Notes under the pieces: model-generated
Told to the model about the DNA's origin: nothing
Seen by the model: only the letters and a program-made list of their open reading frames with translations
Database searches by the model: none
In this document: one piece after another, positions 1 to 9,514 of the stretch
How the letters are laid out: every line of letters begins with the position of its first letter
How positions within the stretch are numbered: the first letter of the stretch is position 1
Source: JBMORL01 sp049322335
GTDB taxonomy: Bacteria; Bacteroidota; Bacteroidia; Flavobacteriales_D; UBA2798
DNA length: 64,000 bases
Assembly: GCA_049322335.1 (NCBI GenBank)
Contig: JBMORL010000098.1
Span: 10,843-74,842, forward strand
Reading direction: 5' to 3'
Position numbers and translations under genes: made by a program

Positions 1-440
1 TGTGTGTGCGCACCGATACTGACATCATGATCTACCAGTGCGCTGGAATTGATAATACAGTTTTCACCAATTACCGAAGACGTATTGATAACTGCCCCCG
101 CCAGAATTACCGATCCTGCACCCAATTGTATCACTTCAGCCAGAGAGACAAAAGGATGTATAACGGTTACCGGGTTGATTTCTTTTGAAAATTCAAGAAA
201 AATTCTTTTTCTTATACTATTATCTCCAATGGCAACAATAAAATGCGATGCCTGTTTTTTTACTTCCTGCAATTGAATAGCACAAAGCACCTTGTAATTC
301 ATAAACACAATCGTTCCCGGTGTTTTGGTATCATCGGCAAAACCCGCAATTTCATATTTCCCCTCTTTAAGCACTGCATCTGCTACTACTTTTCCATGTC
401 CACCGGCACCTGCTATTATGATTTTTATTTTTTCCGGCAT
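1..440 (-). CDS. NeuD/PglD-family sugar O/N-acetyltransferase (3' end off window)
   Basis: About 146 residues are visible from an ATG at 440. The N-terminus has the Rossmann-like start IIIAGAGGHGKVVADA found in NeuD/PglD acetyltransferases. From about residue 105 the left-handed beta-helix hexapeptide pattern begins (IQLGAGSVILAGAVIN, then IGENCIINSSALVDHD), which in this family carries the acetyl-CoA and catalytic His region. The family acetylates sialic acid or the amino group of UDP-4-amino sugars. With FdtA/FdtB-like genes in the same operon, acetylation of an amino-deoxy sugar precursor is plausible, but the substrate is inference. The start overlaps the end of the upstream glycosyltransferase gene by 16 bp, so translation is probably coupled. 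The C-terminus lies beyond base 1. Confidence 0.8.
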   Translation of the reverse strand, partial: MPEKIKIIIAGAGGHGKVVADAVLKEGKYEIAGFADDTKTPGTIVFMNYKVLCAIQLQEVKKQASHFIVAIGDNSIRKRIFLEFSKEINPVTVIHPFVSLAEVIQLGAGSVILAGAVINTSSVIGENCIINSSALVDHDVSIGAHT

Positions 441-1504
441 AATTCAATGTATTTGTTTTCCACGCGTTGCATGTTTTTGTTCCAGTCGGCTTTTTCGGCA
501 ATCACCAAAGTATTTATTTTTTCTGCTTTTTCTGCAAGCGATGAATAGTTTTTGTATGCTTCCATAATTTTTTCCGACAGCTGAGGAATATTGTTTACCC
601 CGGTAAGAATCCCGTTTTTTCCATCTTCTATCCATTGCCTGTTGGCAGGAATATCGGTGGCAATACAATACGCTCCGCAAGCCATCGCTTCATTGAGTGA
701 AATATTATTACCATCGGAAAGCGACACAGACAAAAACAAATGAGACGATTGAAGCACTGATGACATTTCAGGTTGAGAAATTCTTCCGGTGAAAGTGGCA
801 ATATCACGAAGTTTTAATTTATCCACCAATTTTTCAATTTCATTCCTTTTTGTTCCGTCACCTACAAGATTTAATTTTAATCCCGGGATGTGGTTTTTCA
901 CAGCTTCAACCGAATAAAGAATATGCGGAATATTGTACACCTCCTCAAAATTCCTGGTAGAAGTGATTACAAATGAATTGGAAGGCAATTTCCTGTTTTG
1001 GTTATGAAAAACTGTTGTGTTAATGCCAAAGGGAAGAATCTCCACTTTATTTTCATCACCCAGTTTCATATTGATAAACTCTTCTTTCATTTGTGGCGAC
1101 ATCACCGTAATCCAATCGGCTTTTCGAAAAACGTATCGGAGCATTTTTTTATACAGGAACGATTTTTTCGGACTGATAAGAATATCAGAGCCCAGCGCAG
1201 TCACCACATAGGGATGAAAACCGGCCATTGCGCCTGCCACTCCATAACTGGTTGCATATAATGAATGGAGAATATCCGGTTGAATTTTACGCAATACTTT
1301 TTTTACTTTACTTTTTTGAAGCAGTATTTTACTGTTTCCTCCCGCCACGCTGATTTTTCCGGCATCGATAAAGTGAACTGTATAAGAAGAGGATGTTGTA
1401 TTTTTAAAGGAAATGAGGTGTACTTCGTGGCCTTTAGCCACAAAATGTTCACACCAGCGCTGGATGTGGATACTTTCACCGTCACCGAAAAAACAAATTT
1501 TCAT
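425..1504 (-). CDS. Glycosyltransferase family 4 (GT-B fold)
   Basis: 359 residues, the usual GT4 length. The N-terminus (KICFFGDGESIHIQRWCEHF) is the GT4-type Rossmann start. The C-terminal nucleotide-sugar site shows SDGNNISLNEAMACG at residues 263-277, the E-x7-E type motif of retaining GT4 enzymes. No signal peptide is seen, so it is cytoplasmic or membrane-associated and would add a sugar to the lipid-linked repeat unit. It overlaps the preceding GT2 gene by 4 bp. Donor and acceptor cannot be read from the sequence. Confidence 0.85.
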   Translation of the reverse strand: MKICFFGDGESIHIQRWCEHFVAKGHEVHLISFKNTTSSSYTVHFIDAGKISVAGGNSKILLQKSKVKKVLRKIQPDILHSLYATSYGVAGAMAGFHPYVVTALGSDILISPKKSFLYKKMLRYVFRKADWITVMSPQMKEEFINMKLGDENKVEILPFGINTTVFHNQNRKLPSNSFVITSTRNFEEVYNIPHILYSVEAVKNHIPGLKLNLVGDGTKRNEIEKLVDKLKLRDIATFTGRISQPEMSSVLQSSHLFLSVSLSDGNNISLNEAMACGAYCIATDIPANRQWIEDGKNGILTGVNNIPQLSEKIMEAYKNYSSLAEKAEKINTLVIAEKADWNKNMQRVENKYIELCRKK

Positions 1505-2538
1505 TTTCCTTTTATTTTTTTACGTTTCCACGAAAGAAAAAAACTTTTTGCCAGTTGCCATTTCAATTTTACAGGCAGTTTTATTTTATTGTATAATTCC
1601 GACTTGTAAAAATAAACAGAACCCCGTTTCATTCCATAAAACTGTATACAAAGCCTCATCCAACGCTCCAATACTACTTTTCCAAGCCAATTTCGGTTCA
1701 ATCTACGGTTTTGTTCATTGTGAGCCAGTAATTTTTGAAGCCACTTAGAACAGTTTTCAAGCTTTTCCCTGGTATCAGGTTTACCTCCATCGCTCAAGAG
1801 ATTATGTACCATTATTTCTTCCTCGTTAAAATCTATTCCAAAGGAAGAGAGGTTTCTCTTTCGAATTTGAGTCACACTCGATATTTTATCAACCTGTAAA
1901 GTCCCGGTATTTGTTATTTGATCAGGATGAACCCGATAGGTTAAAAGCGGTTCAGGAATATTATGCAACGTTCCATACTCTGACAGTTTCGACCAGAAAT
2001 CAAAATCTTCGGCATGAGGAAATGCAGGCGAATACTGAATGTCATATATATCCAACGTCTCTTTTCTTATTATTGCTGAAGGATGGGCCAGCGGTGAATT
2101 AAACAACAGAAAACATCGTATTTCCTCATCTGAAACCGGCAGGTCGGTGAGTGCTTTCTTTTTTCCCAATAGCATAAAATAAAAACTTCCGCAGGCCACC
2201 GCATTTTTGTGGCGGTTCATAAACTCTACCTGCCGGGCTAACCGGTGTTTGGAACAAATATCATCCGCGTCCATCCGGGCAATGTATTTTCCTTTTGCCA
2301 GTTTTATTCCTTTATTGAGAACAGAAATCAATCCCTGGTTTTTTTCATTTCGTATTACGATTATCCGGCTATCGTTATATGATTTTATAACTTCCGGTGA
2401 ACGGTCAGACGAACCATCATCGATGATCAGCAATTCGAAATCACGATAGCTTTGTTTCAATACGCTGTCAATGGCATCCCGCAGGTATTTTTCCCCGTTA
2501 TATACCGGCATCAATATAGAAATTTCGGGTGATTTCAT
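1501..2538 (-). CDS. Glycosyltransferase family 2
   Basis: 345 residues. The GT-A domain is typical: SILMPVYNGEKYLRDAIDSV at the start, the DDGSSDRS loop at about residues 40-47 and the metal/donor motif ARMDADD at about 87-93. A basic C-terminal tail (ending KRKKIKGK) may hold it to the inner membrane. It is an inverting transferase that would extend the polysaccharide repeat unit. It overlaps both neighbours by 4 bp inside the same operon. The sugar specificity is unknown. Confidence 0.87.
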   Translation of the reverse strand: MKSPEISILMPVYNGEKYLRDAIDSVLKQSYRDFELLIIDDGSSDRSPEVIKSYNDSRIIVIRNEKNQGLISVLNKGIKLAKGKYIARMDADDICSKHRLARQVEFMNRHKNAVACGSFYFMLLGKKKALTDLPVSDEEIRCFLLFNSPLAHPSAIIRKETLDIYDIQYSPAFPHAEDFDFWSKLSEYGTLHNIPEPLLTYRVHPDQITNTGTLQVDKISSVTQIRKRNLSSFGIDFNEEEIMVHNLLSDGGKPDTREKLENCSKWLQKLLAHNEQNRRLNRNWLGKVVLERWMRLCIQFYGMKRGSVYFYKSELYNKIKLPVKLKWQLAKSFFLSWKRKKIKGK

Positions 2539-3416
2539 ATTTTTATCCAGTTTTCCGGTAAAAGATCCTTTGTATTTTTATCTGCAGAAAGAAACCATTT
2601 TTCGGGAGCAATAACAATTTTATTTTTGTTCCGGTTGAGCCAGGCACCCCACCAGCTGAAGGAACTATTAGCAATGACATTGTGTTTGCACAGTGACATC
2701 AGAAAAATATCCTCGTGGGGTTTGTGTTGTTTTTCCACATCCACAAAATGCAAACGGCTTCCTGTACCCAGGTTTTTCATACACCAGTCCGGGTCATCTG
2801 AAAAAATATAATACTCCGCATCCGCTGTTTTTTTCCCGATCGCTTCCATTGCTTTGAGGTAATAGGCGGATCCGCATTCAGCATATATTTTTCGATTGGT
2901 TTCGTTCAGGTAATCACCCCTTCTTACATGCACAGAAACCGCATTTTTATTTTCTATTTCATCTTTCCATTTTTCCACGGGGGAGGAAATATTTTTTATT
3001 GTAAAATCATTTACTATTTGTTTCCGGTGAACCACAAAATATTTTTCTGAATGCCAGTAACCGTCCACGTAAGTATGCGCGGGTGCTTTCATCGCTTTGG
3101 AATAAAACTGAAAATAAGGTTCACGCAAATAAAAGTGGCGGCTTTTAAACGGCAGGCTAAGTGAAACACGATCAATTATTTTTCCGCCTTTACCCTTGAG
3201 AAAAGAACGTACTTCTTCATCACTTGCGATTTCAGACACAATGGAAAACGCATATAATCCGAGTGGCCGGTTGGTAAAATCCATTATTTCTTTGGACATG
3301 GAAAGTTCACTGATATCAAGTTTCAGCTCAACTCCATGGTGCAATGCAAGGCTTCTTGCAAATGCATATTGAAACATCTGGTTCCCTAACCCTCCTATGA
3401 GTTTTACTATAATCAT
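2535..3416 (-). CDS. Alpha-1,2-fucosyltransferase-like protein (GT11)
   Basis: 293 residues, normal for bacterial GT11. The family hallmarks are clear: GGLGNQMFQYAFARSLA near the N-terminus, HVRRGDY at residues 163-169 (the GDP-fucose-binding HxRRxDY motif), and NSSFSWWGAWL near residue 251. GT11 enzymes move fucose from GDP-Fuc to galactose in alpha-1,2 linkage, which predicts fucosylation of the surface glycan. No GDP-fucose synthesis genes lie in this window. The ATGA junctions with both neighbours show operon structure. A second GT11-like gene lies at 11192-12079. Confidence 0.88.
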   Translation of the reverse strand: MIIVKLIGGLGNQMFQYAFARSLALHHGVELKLDISELSMSKEIMDFTNRPLGLYAFSIVSEIASDEEVRSFLKGKGGKIIDRVSLSLPFKSRHFYLREPYFQFYSKAMKAPAHTYVDGYWHSEKYFVVHRKQIVNDFTIKNISSPVEKWKDEIENKNAVSVHVRRGDYLNETNRKIYAECGSAYYLKAMEAIGKKTADAEYYIFSDDPDWCMKNLGTGSRLHFVDVEKQHKPHEDIFLMSLCKHNVIANSSFSWWGAWLNRNKNKIVIAPEKWFLSADKNTKDLLPENWIKI

Positions 3417-4363
3417 TTCAGTTTTTTCTTCAACATAAAAAGATAATCATCCATGTCGTTTCGGCCGGCCCAGAAATTTATTTTTTTGAGAAAAATATTT
3501 TTTTTCATCTCCATCAAGGCTTTTTCAAAAAATGGTTTGTGTTTTTCATCCGGTTTTTCATATAGTGATAATTCGCTCACTGATCTCACGTTATACCGGT
3601 GAAAAAGCAACTGGAACAAAAGGGAAAATTTTAGTTGTTGTTTTCCATCCAGATTAAGTTTCTGGAACAGGTAAATATGTTCGCGCAACTGGATTTCTTT
3701 GTCGCGTTGTACTTTTTGTGTGGTTTGTTCTTCACCCCCGTGTTCGGTGCAAATCAGCGTTTCGGGCGAATATGCCAGCGATTTATTTTTAAAAAGAAAC
3801 TGCATATACCAATCCACATCTACGAGCCATTTCAGTTCTTCATCAAAATATTGCATGGCGTTTCTCCTGAAAATACAGGCGCTGGGAGCACCGATCACAT
3901 TTTTTTCAAACAGCGATGGGGGAAATGACTGTATTTTTTTCAGCTGTGATGCTTTGCACCGGTTGGTTTTGGTAAGTTTACTTCCCGAGAATTCGATAAG
4001 TGTAGCAGAGAATCCGAAATCGGCATGAGGATGATCATGCATCATCTTCACAAATTTTCCAAGGCTTTCGGAAGTGGTAAAAAAATCATCGTGATGCATA
4101 ATTTTAACCAGGGTACCTTTTGCCTGCCGGAAAGCAAAATTCCAGTTGGCGGGAGAACCCAGTGACGGAGAATGATAGAAATACTTCAGCTTATTTCCGA
4201 ACGAAAATTTTTCTATACATTTTTTTATTTCATCTCCCGGAGAATCATCAGAAACAATGATTTCAAAATCAGAAAACTGCTGCGATTCAACAGACTTAAG
4301 CAACCGTTCCAGTTGTTCGGGCTGACGGTAGGCAGGAATACATATGGAAACTTCAGGCGCCAT
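3413..4363 (-). CDS. Glycosyltransferase family 2
   Basis: 316 residues. The GT-A start VSICIPAYRQPEQLERLLKS, the SDDSPGDE loop at about residues 39-46 and KIMHHDDFF in the donor-site position (about 88-96) mark a GT2 enzyme. HHDD replaces the commoner DADD but keeps the acidic pair. It overlaps the preceding gene by 11 bp and the next by 4 bp. The acceptor is unknown. Confidence 0.85.
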   Translation of the reverse strand: MAPEVSICIPAYRQPEQLERLLKSVESQQFSDFEIIVSDDSPGDEIKKCIEKFSFGNKLKYFYHSPSLGSPANWNFAFRQAKGTLVKIMHHDDFFTTSESLGKFVKMMHDHPHADFGFSATLIEFSGSKLTKTNRCKASQLKKIQSFPPSLFEKNVIGAPSACIFRRNAMQYFDEELKWLVDVDWYMQFLFKNKSLAYSPETLICTEHGGEEQTTQKVQRDKEIQLREHIYLFQKLNLDGKQQLKFSLLFQLLFHRYNVRSVSELSLYEKPDEKHKPFFEKALMEMKKNIFLKKINFWAGRNDMDDYLFMLKKKLK

Positions 4364-5357
4364 ACATCAGTATACTTTTTGATTTTCTGAAAACAGCTCC
4401 CGACTTTAATAACAGGGAATTTAACCAAACCGGGCGATGCATAAAATGCCGGCTGTACCTTTTATATTTTTCCAGGCCACAGGTTTTATACACCAATTCA
4501 GCCTGGTTTTCCGCTTTTCTACTGTCTTCTTTTTGCATTGACAATAATTTCTGATCAATGACTTTAATATGATAATTGATCTTTGGAACAAGAATTTTCC
4601 GGAAAGAATATGATGTTAACTTTTTTGCAGCTTCCAGGCATACTTTCAAACCGAATACAAACATTTTAAAATTATCGCGGCTGTAACTGGTGTGTACGCG
4701 GATGAGCGCGTTTGTTGAAGGAATATCTGCAAAATAAAAGACAGCATTGTTTATGGCAAACCTAAGCCAGAGTTCCCAATCTTCATTGAATAACAGCGAT
4801 TCATCCATTGCACCATATTTATCAAATAACGATTTACGGACAAGCGGAGAACTGATCACCATTATATTTTCTTTCAGAAGGGCCATTACCATTTCATCTC
4901 CCATTCCGCTGACACAGGGCATCCACGTTTTTCCGGGTTTTAATTCCAGGTTATTGAAAAAATCACCGGGACGGTCGTTATGAAAATAGTTTACTCCTCC
5001 ATACACAATATCGTTTTCCGGATGTTCGGAAAAAACCTGAATTTGTTTTTCAAATTTTTCTTTTTCCAGGAAATCATCGGCATCAAGAAACTGGATGAAT
5101 TCGCCTTTTGCCAGTTTTATTCCCCGGTTACGTGCAACAGTGGGACCCGACTTTTCCTGGTAGTGATAACTGATGCGGGGATCAGTGGCTGAAAGTTTAT
5201 TTACAATTTCTTTAGTATTATCTTCAGAAGCATCATCAATAACAAGAATTTCGATGTTGGAATAAGTCTGGCCGGTTACCGAGCCAATAGAAGCAGGCAG
5301 ATAGGCGGCATAATTATGTGCCGGGATAATGACCGATATAAGCGGTTGCCTGTTCAT
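4353..5357 (-). CDS. Glycosyltransferase family 2
   Basis: 334 residues. The N-terminal GT-A domain has SVIIPAHNYAAYLPASIGSV, IDDASEDNT and IQFLDADDFLEKEKF (donor-site DADD at about residue 93). A C-terminal region of about 100 residues is helical and basic, as in many O-antigen GT2 enzymes. The frame is coupled to its neighbours by 4-bp and 11-bp overlaps. The linkage formed is unknown. Confidence 0.86.
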   Translation of the reverse strand: MNRQPLISVIIPAHNYAAYLPASIGSVTGQTYSNIEILVIDDASEDNTKEIVNKLSATDPRISYHYQEKSGPTVARNRGIKLAKGEFIQFLDADDFLEKEKFEKQIQVFSEHPENDIVYGGVNYFHNDRPGDFFNNLELKPGKTWMPCVSGMGDEMVMALLKENIMVISSPLVRKSLFDKYGAMDESLLFNEDWELWLRFAINNAVFYFADIPSTNALIRVHTSYSRDNFKMFVFGLKVCLEAAKKLTSYSFRKILVPKINYHIKVIDQKLLSMQKEDSRKAENQAELVYKTCGLEKYKRYSRHFMHRPVWLNSLLLKSGAVFRKSKSILMYGA

Positions 5358-6178
5358 TTTTTCGGCCTGAGTTTTTTAAGCGTTTTATACACCGGTTTCA
5401 GCACCGTCCTGATTGTTTTATTATCCCTCGCCACATATTCCCACCGCTTTTTTGCAGGAAGTGATGACAGGTAAATTTTACGTATCCGCTGGTATTCTTT
5501 TCTACTAAAATTTGCTTTCAGGATTATTTTTCTTTCTTCGAGAATAGCCTTATGCACACTATCGGATGAAGTTAGCCCCGTGTTATCAAAATCGCAAATG
5601 GTATTCGGGTAGTAAAGAAATTCTTCCGGGTATTTTAAATATGTTTTCAGCATCAATTCAAAATCTGATGCATAACGAAAATGCGTACTGAAATTCCCCA
5701 ACTCTTTAAATACGGAAGCATGGGTAAACACCGCCTGGTGGTTGAGTGTGCGTGCATACCAGAATTCGTTGTTTAATTTGGCGGGCGGTTTCAGCATTTC
5801 ACCTGATCCGTTGGCATGAATTATCTTCGTATCTCCGTATATTATTTTTTTGTTACTTCCGGAAAACTCTTTTTCAAAAGAAGAAAGTGTGGTTTTATTA
5901 TGAAAAGCATCACCCGAATTCATAAAAATAATATAACTGCCATTTGCCTGCGCCAGTCCTTTATTCTGCGCATCATAAATCCCGTTATCTTTTTCGCTGA
6001 TATGATAATGAATATTTTTCTGAAATTTTTTAATTACCTCTTTACTTCCATCATTGGAATTTCCGTCAATTACAATAAATTCAAAACTGCAGGGCTCCTG
6101 CTCCGCTACACTACGCATCGTTTTTTCCAAACCGGCAGCATTGTTGTAATTTATGGTTATGACGGACACAAAAGGCAT
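5354..6178 (-). CDS. Glycosyltransferase family 2 (WcaA-type)
   Basis: 274 residues, a compact GT2. It opens VSVITINYNNAAGLEKTMRS, followed by VIDGNSNDGS and, at the donor site, IIFMNSGDAF (SGD in place of DxD, common in the WcaE/PGL-type subgroup). The motif HQAVFTHASVF at about residue 150 is typical of the same subgroup. It ends 4 bp inside the next gene and starts 2 bp after the aminotransferase stop. Confidence 0.86.
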   Translation of the reverse strand: MPFVSVITINYNNAAGLEKTMRSVAEQEPCSFEFIVIDGNSNDGSKEVIKKFQKNIHYHISEKDNGIYDAQNKGLAQANGSYIIFMNSGDAFHNKTTLSSFEKEFSGSNKKIIYGDTKIIHANGSGEMLKPPAKLNNEFWYARTLNHQAVFTHASVFKELGNFSTHFRYASDFELMLKTYLKYPEEFLYYPNTICDFDNTGLTSSDSVHKAILEERKIILKANFSRKEYQRIRKIYLSSLPAKKRWEYVARDNKTIRTVLKPVYKTLKKLRPKK

Positions 6179-6180
6179 TT

Positions 6181-7266
6181 TCAGAATTTATTCATTACTT
6201 CTATTACTTTTTCAATTTCCTGTTGGGTATGGCAAAACGATATGGGTAAACTAAGCGTGGTGGCATGAATAGTTTCAGAAATCTGACAGGACTGGCCTTT
6301 TAAAATTTCCGCCATAGCTTTTTGCTTATGCGGAGCCACCGGGTAATGAATATCCGTTTGAATTCCGTTTTTCAACAGGTATTGTTTCAGTTCATCACGT
6401 TTTTCGTGCCGGATGTTGAAAATGTGGTATACATCAAAATAATCATTATGTACAACAGGTTTCACAAAATCACTTTCCAGGTGATCGAGATAAAAACGGG
6501 CCAGTTTATGCTTGTGGTCATTGATTGCGTCAAGGTATTTCAGTTTTACAGAAAGAAAAGCCGCCTGTATTTCGTCCAGGCGTGAGTTGAACCCTGCTAT
6601 TTCATTTTCGTATTTCACTTTTGATCCGTAATTGCGCAACATTTTAATTTGTTCTGCATACGTTTCGTTATTGCAGGTTACTGCACCGGCATCAGCCAAT
6701 GCACCCAGGTTTTTGGTGGGGTAAAAACTAAAAGCGCCAAAATCGCCCCATGTTCCTGCTTTTTTATTTTTATACATAGCGCCATGGGCCTGCGCGCAGT
6801 CTTCGATCACTTTCAGATTATGTTTTTTGGCGATGGCGCAAATAGCATCCATTTCGCACATTTTTCCATACAGGTGAACTACTATTATGGCTTTGGTGCG
6901 TGAAGAAATTTTTTCTTCAATTTTTTTCGGATGAATGTTGTAAGTATGAATGTCAGGCTCAACCAAAACCGGTTTTAATCCATTGTGCACAATGCTGAGG
7001 ATAGTAGCGATATACGTGTTGGAGGGAACGATCACTTCATCACCGGGAGAAAAATTACAGGCGCGAAGGGAAAGGATCAGTGCATCGAGGCCATTGGCAA
7101 CACCTGTGCAATACTTCACTCCGCAATAACCTGTAAATTCTTTTTCAAAAGATTTTACTTTATCACCCAATATATACCAGCCGCTTTCCAGTGTTTCGGT
7201 AAAAGCTTTTTTATACGCTTCGAAAAACGGCTGATTTGATTTCCCGAGATTTTCGTATTCGATCAT
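6181..7266 (-). CDS. DegT/DnrJ/EryC1/StrS sugar aminotransferase (FdtB/QdtB-like)
   Basis: 361 residues, full length. It is a PLP enzyme of the DegT family: EDCAQAHG at about 155-162 supplies the PLP-stacking/pyridine Asp, and SFYPTKNLGALADAGAVT at about 180-197 holds the Schiff-base Lys (about K185). Such enzymes transaminate a keto-sugar nucleotide using glutamate. Placed directly after an FdtA/QdtA-like ketoisomerase, the likely substrate is dTDP-3-keto-6-deoxyhexose, giving a dTDP-3-amino-3,6-dideoxyhexose (Fuc3N or Qui3N). The substrate assignment is inference from the pair. It overlaps the ketoisomerase gene by 4 bp. Confidence 0.88.
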   Translation of the reverse strand: MIEYENLGKSNQPFFEAYKKAFTETLESGWYILGDKVKSFEKEFTGYCGVKYCTGVANGLDALILSLRACNFSPGDEVIVPSNTYIATILSIVHNGLKPVLVEPDIHTYNIHPKKIEEKISSRTKAIIVVHLYGKMCEMDAICAIAKKHNLKVIEDCAQAHGAMYKNKKAGTWGDFGAFSFYPTKNLGALADAGAVTCNNETYAEQIKMLRNYGSKVKYENEIAGFNSRLDEIQAAFLSVKLKYLDAINDHKHKLARFYLDHLESDFVKPVVHNDYFDVYHIFNIRHEKRDELKQYLLKNGIQTDIHYPVAPHKQKAMAEILKGQSCQISETIHATTLSLPISFCHTQQEIEKVIEVMNKF

Positions 7267-7637
7267 TTTTTTTGCGGATAGGGTATATGAATATAATCTT
7301 TTTCGTCAAAAAACTCAGAGGCAAACACCATGAGAATGGCATCATTTGAAAAATTGTACATCTCATGCCAGTCGCGGGGTTCCAAAAGAAGACATTTGTT
7401 GGGCCGGTCGAGTTCAAACACGTCTTCCCTTTCACCATTGTTATTATAAATAGTACAGTGGCCCTGAATACAAACGGCTGCCTGGATGGTTTTATGATGC
7501 CGGTGGCCACCGCGTTTTGAATCGTCTACACCGTAAATGTAAAATACACGTTTTATATCAAAGGGAATAATCTTTTCAATAACGGTAAGATTTCCCCGTT
7601 TATCTGTAAATGTTTTAAGGTCGATGATATGTGCCAT
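7263..7637 (-). CDS. FdtA/QdtA-type dTDP-4-keto-6-deoxyglucose 3,4-ketoisomerase (cupin, WxcM-like)
   Basis: 124 residues, a single cupin domain of the WxcM/FdtA family. Family features seen: DLKTFTDKRGNLTVIE at the start, RVFYIYGVDDSKRGGHRHHK (the conserved RG-x-HxH cupin metal/active-site stretch), and LLLEPRDWHEMYNFS. The enzyme moves the keto group of dTDP-4-keto-6-deoxyglucose to C3 so that the adjoining DegT aminotransferase can make a 3-amino sugar. FdtA and QdtA differ in the C4 stereochemistry of the product, which cannot be told from this sequence by eye. Confidence 0.87.
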   Translation of the reverse strand: MAHIIDLKTFTDKRGNLTVIEKIIPFDIKRVFYIYGVDDSKRGGHRHHKTIQAAVCIQGHCTIYNNNGEREDVFELDRPNKCLLLEPRDWHEMYNFSNDAILMVFASEFFDEKDYIHIPYPQKK

Positions 7638-7640
7638 GTT

Positions 7641-8687
7641 TTATAATAAATCGTTAACCGAATAGTAATAATGATGATCCATTCTGAAGCGCAGATTTTT
7701 TCCGGTAATATTTTTGAGAGAAGCTTTAAGGTCTTTCAGGTAATAGTATAATTTCATTTTCATTCCCATTTTTCCCCACGGTGATGTTGTTTTTGCACCA
7801 TTGGGATCGAATGTAATGCCAGCTGATTTCATTTGCCGGTTTACTTTTTCGATAGCACGGATATACGGTTTATAAAAAACATCTATCACCTGTTTCGTAA
7901 GATCATATTCCGTATAGGTAAGATAAACCATGTTATCGGAAAAAAATTTTGTTCCGTGAAAATGAAAAAACACTACATCGAATATTTTCCCTGTAGAAAT
8001 TTCTTTTCCTCTTATTTCGTTATTCTGTGACAAAAATTCATACTGCTGTACATTCCACGGTGCCACTCCTCCACCCAAATGCTGCAGATTGTGGACGCAT
8101 GAAAAACGGGTCAGCCAGTCGTCAAGGTATTTCTGATCACCGAATTTTCCGTCTTCAAACCGGTTAAAGCACCATTCGATACAGGCTTCTTTCCACCACG
8201 AAAGCACTTCCATTCCCCCGGGATTGTTTTTAAATGTCATAAACTGTACACAGTATTTTCCACTGGAAGCCGACTGATCGTATGCCGGTGAATAACGGTG
8301 TTCGGTTATCAGCACCGACTTATTTCCCATTTCATTAACGAGCATATTGGGATCAGAAAAAAAATACAGATCGGCATCTACATACGTGCAATTATCAAGA
8401 TTAAATCGCTGTATGGCATACCAGATAGTGGAAGGTGTGCAGGTCCAGCAATATTCGGCAGGAGTGCGTGTGGGTTTTATTTTCAGCAACGCTTCGTTTT
8501 CGAATTCGCTGAGGGAAATTACAGTTAAACCGGGATAATCCTGCTCTTTCAGAAATTGACAGGAACGGTCATCGAATGCAAAAACATAGAGATGAAAATC
8601 CGGACAATGACTGGACAAGGAATGATACATCGCCATTCCCCTGGAGAGATAATTGGAGTCGAACAGCGTACAAAAGTTAAGTTTCAT
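7641..8687 (-). CDS. GT8-like nucleotide-sugar transferase
   Basis: 348 residues. The N-terminus (NFCTLFDSNYLSRGMAMYHS) resembles the GT8/GT-A start in which a stored chain is extended. YVDADLYFFSDP at about residues 102-113 carries the DxD metal site, and HLGGGVAPWNVQQ and FFHFHGTKFF match the downstream GT8-like pattern. This protein type is common in Bacteroidetes polysaccharide loci. It lies 3 bp after the methyltransferase end and before the ketoisomerase. The donor is unknown. Confidence 0.72.
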   Translation of the reverse strand: MKLNFCTLFDSNYLSRGMAMYHSLSSHCPDFHLYVFAFDDRSCQFLKEQDYPGLTVISLSEFENEALLKIKPTRTPAEYCWTCTPSTIWYAIQRFNLDNCTYVDADLYFFSDPNMLVNEMGNKSVLITEHRYSPAYDQSASSGKYCVQFMTFKNNPGGMEVLSWWKEACIEWCFNRFEDGKFGDQKYLDDWLTRFSCVHNLQHLGGGVAPWNVQQYEFLSQNNEIRGKEISTGKIFDVVFFHFHGTKFFSDNMVYLTYTEYDLTKQVIDVFYKPYIRAIEKVNRQMKSAGITFDPNGAKTTSPWGKMGMKMKLYYYLKDLKASLKNITGKNLRFRMDHHYYYSVNDLL

Positions 8688-9514
8688 TTCCTGGCCTCCA
8701 TAAAAAGTGAATCTGGTTTTCTTACTACACCGTTGTCACCATCAAGACGAAAGGACTCCCATTCGGGAATTTCGCTTTCAAAAGCTGTTTTAACTTTAAC
8801 TTCACTAAACCCGGTATCTGATAATAGTTTTCCGAGAGAATACCGGTCATACATCCACTGATGAATTTCACCTCCTGCCCTGAACCTGGCGATACGTAAC
8901 AATTCCATATCATTTTTTCCAAGCAGGGCTGATATCATTTTGTTTTTAATTGTTTTTGGAACACTCTTTACCCGCTTAAAAAAAGTATAACTTTGAGACA
9001 AAGAACCGGAAGGAGAATTTTCCCGCAGCGCTTCCATCAGTTGTTTCACTTCCCAGCCGTTTCTTTCCAGCAAAAATTCATCGTTATTTTTTTTTGCGTC
9101 CCTTATATAGTTTACCATTTCTCCTCCGGACGAAGAGCGCACCACCTGGTCGTACATCTCCAGCATCGTCCATTCATATTTTTCTGCAGCGCCTGTTTTA
9201 TTTTCGAGGCTTTCGTGCAGGAACTTTATGTAATTATTTGCAATTTTTTCGAGATCGGGTATAGCGACACGAATTATTCCACCGGGTTGAAGTACGCGAT
9301 AACATTCCCTTATAAAACCTGGTGCTTTTTGTTTGGGAAAATGTTCAAGAACGTGGGAATGATACACCACGCGAAACTGATTATCTCCAAAAGGAATTCC
9401 ATTGAGAAGATTGTGCGCTTTCACTTCGGGAGCAAAAGAAGCAAAATCAACATTTGTCCATTCTTTATGAAAAGTAATACCGCATCCCAGGTTAAGATAT
9501 GGAAGTTTACTCAT
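8684..9514 (-). CDS. Class I SAM-dependent methyltransferase
   Basis: 276 residues. SAM-binding motif I is LNLGCGITFHKEWTNVDF at the N-terminus. VVYHSHVLEHFPK (motif IV region) and ECYRVLQPGGIIRVAIPDL (motif V) follow. This arrangement is the Methyltransf_11/predicted SAM methyltransferase type that often accompanies glycosyltransferases. It probably O-methylates a glycan residue or a nucleotide sugar. It overlaps both neighbours by 4 bp. The substrate is unknown. Confidence 0.85.
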   Translation of the reverse strand: MSKLPYLNLGCGITFHKEWTNVDFASFAPEVKAHNLLNGIPFGDNQFRVVYHSHVLEHFPKQKAPGFIRECYRVLQPGGIIRVAIPDLEKIANNYIKFLHESLENKTGAAEKYEWTMLEMYDQVVRSSSGGEMVNYIRDAKKNNDEFLLERNGWEVKQLMEALRENSPSGSLSQSYTFFKRVKSVPKTIKNKMISALLGKNDMELLRIARFRAGGEIHQWMYDRYSLGKLLSDTGFSEVKVKTAFESEIPEWESFRLDGDNGVVRKPDSLFMEARK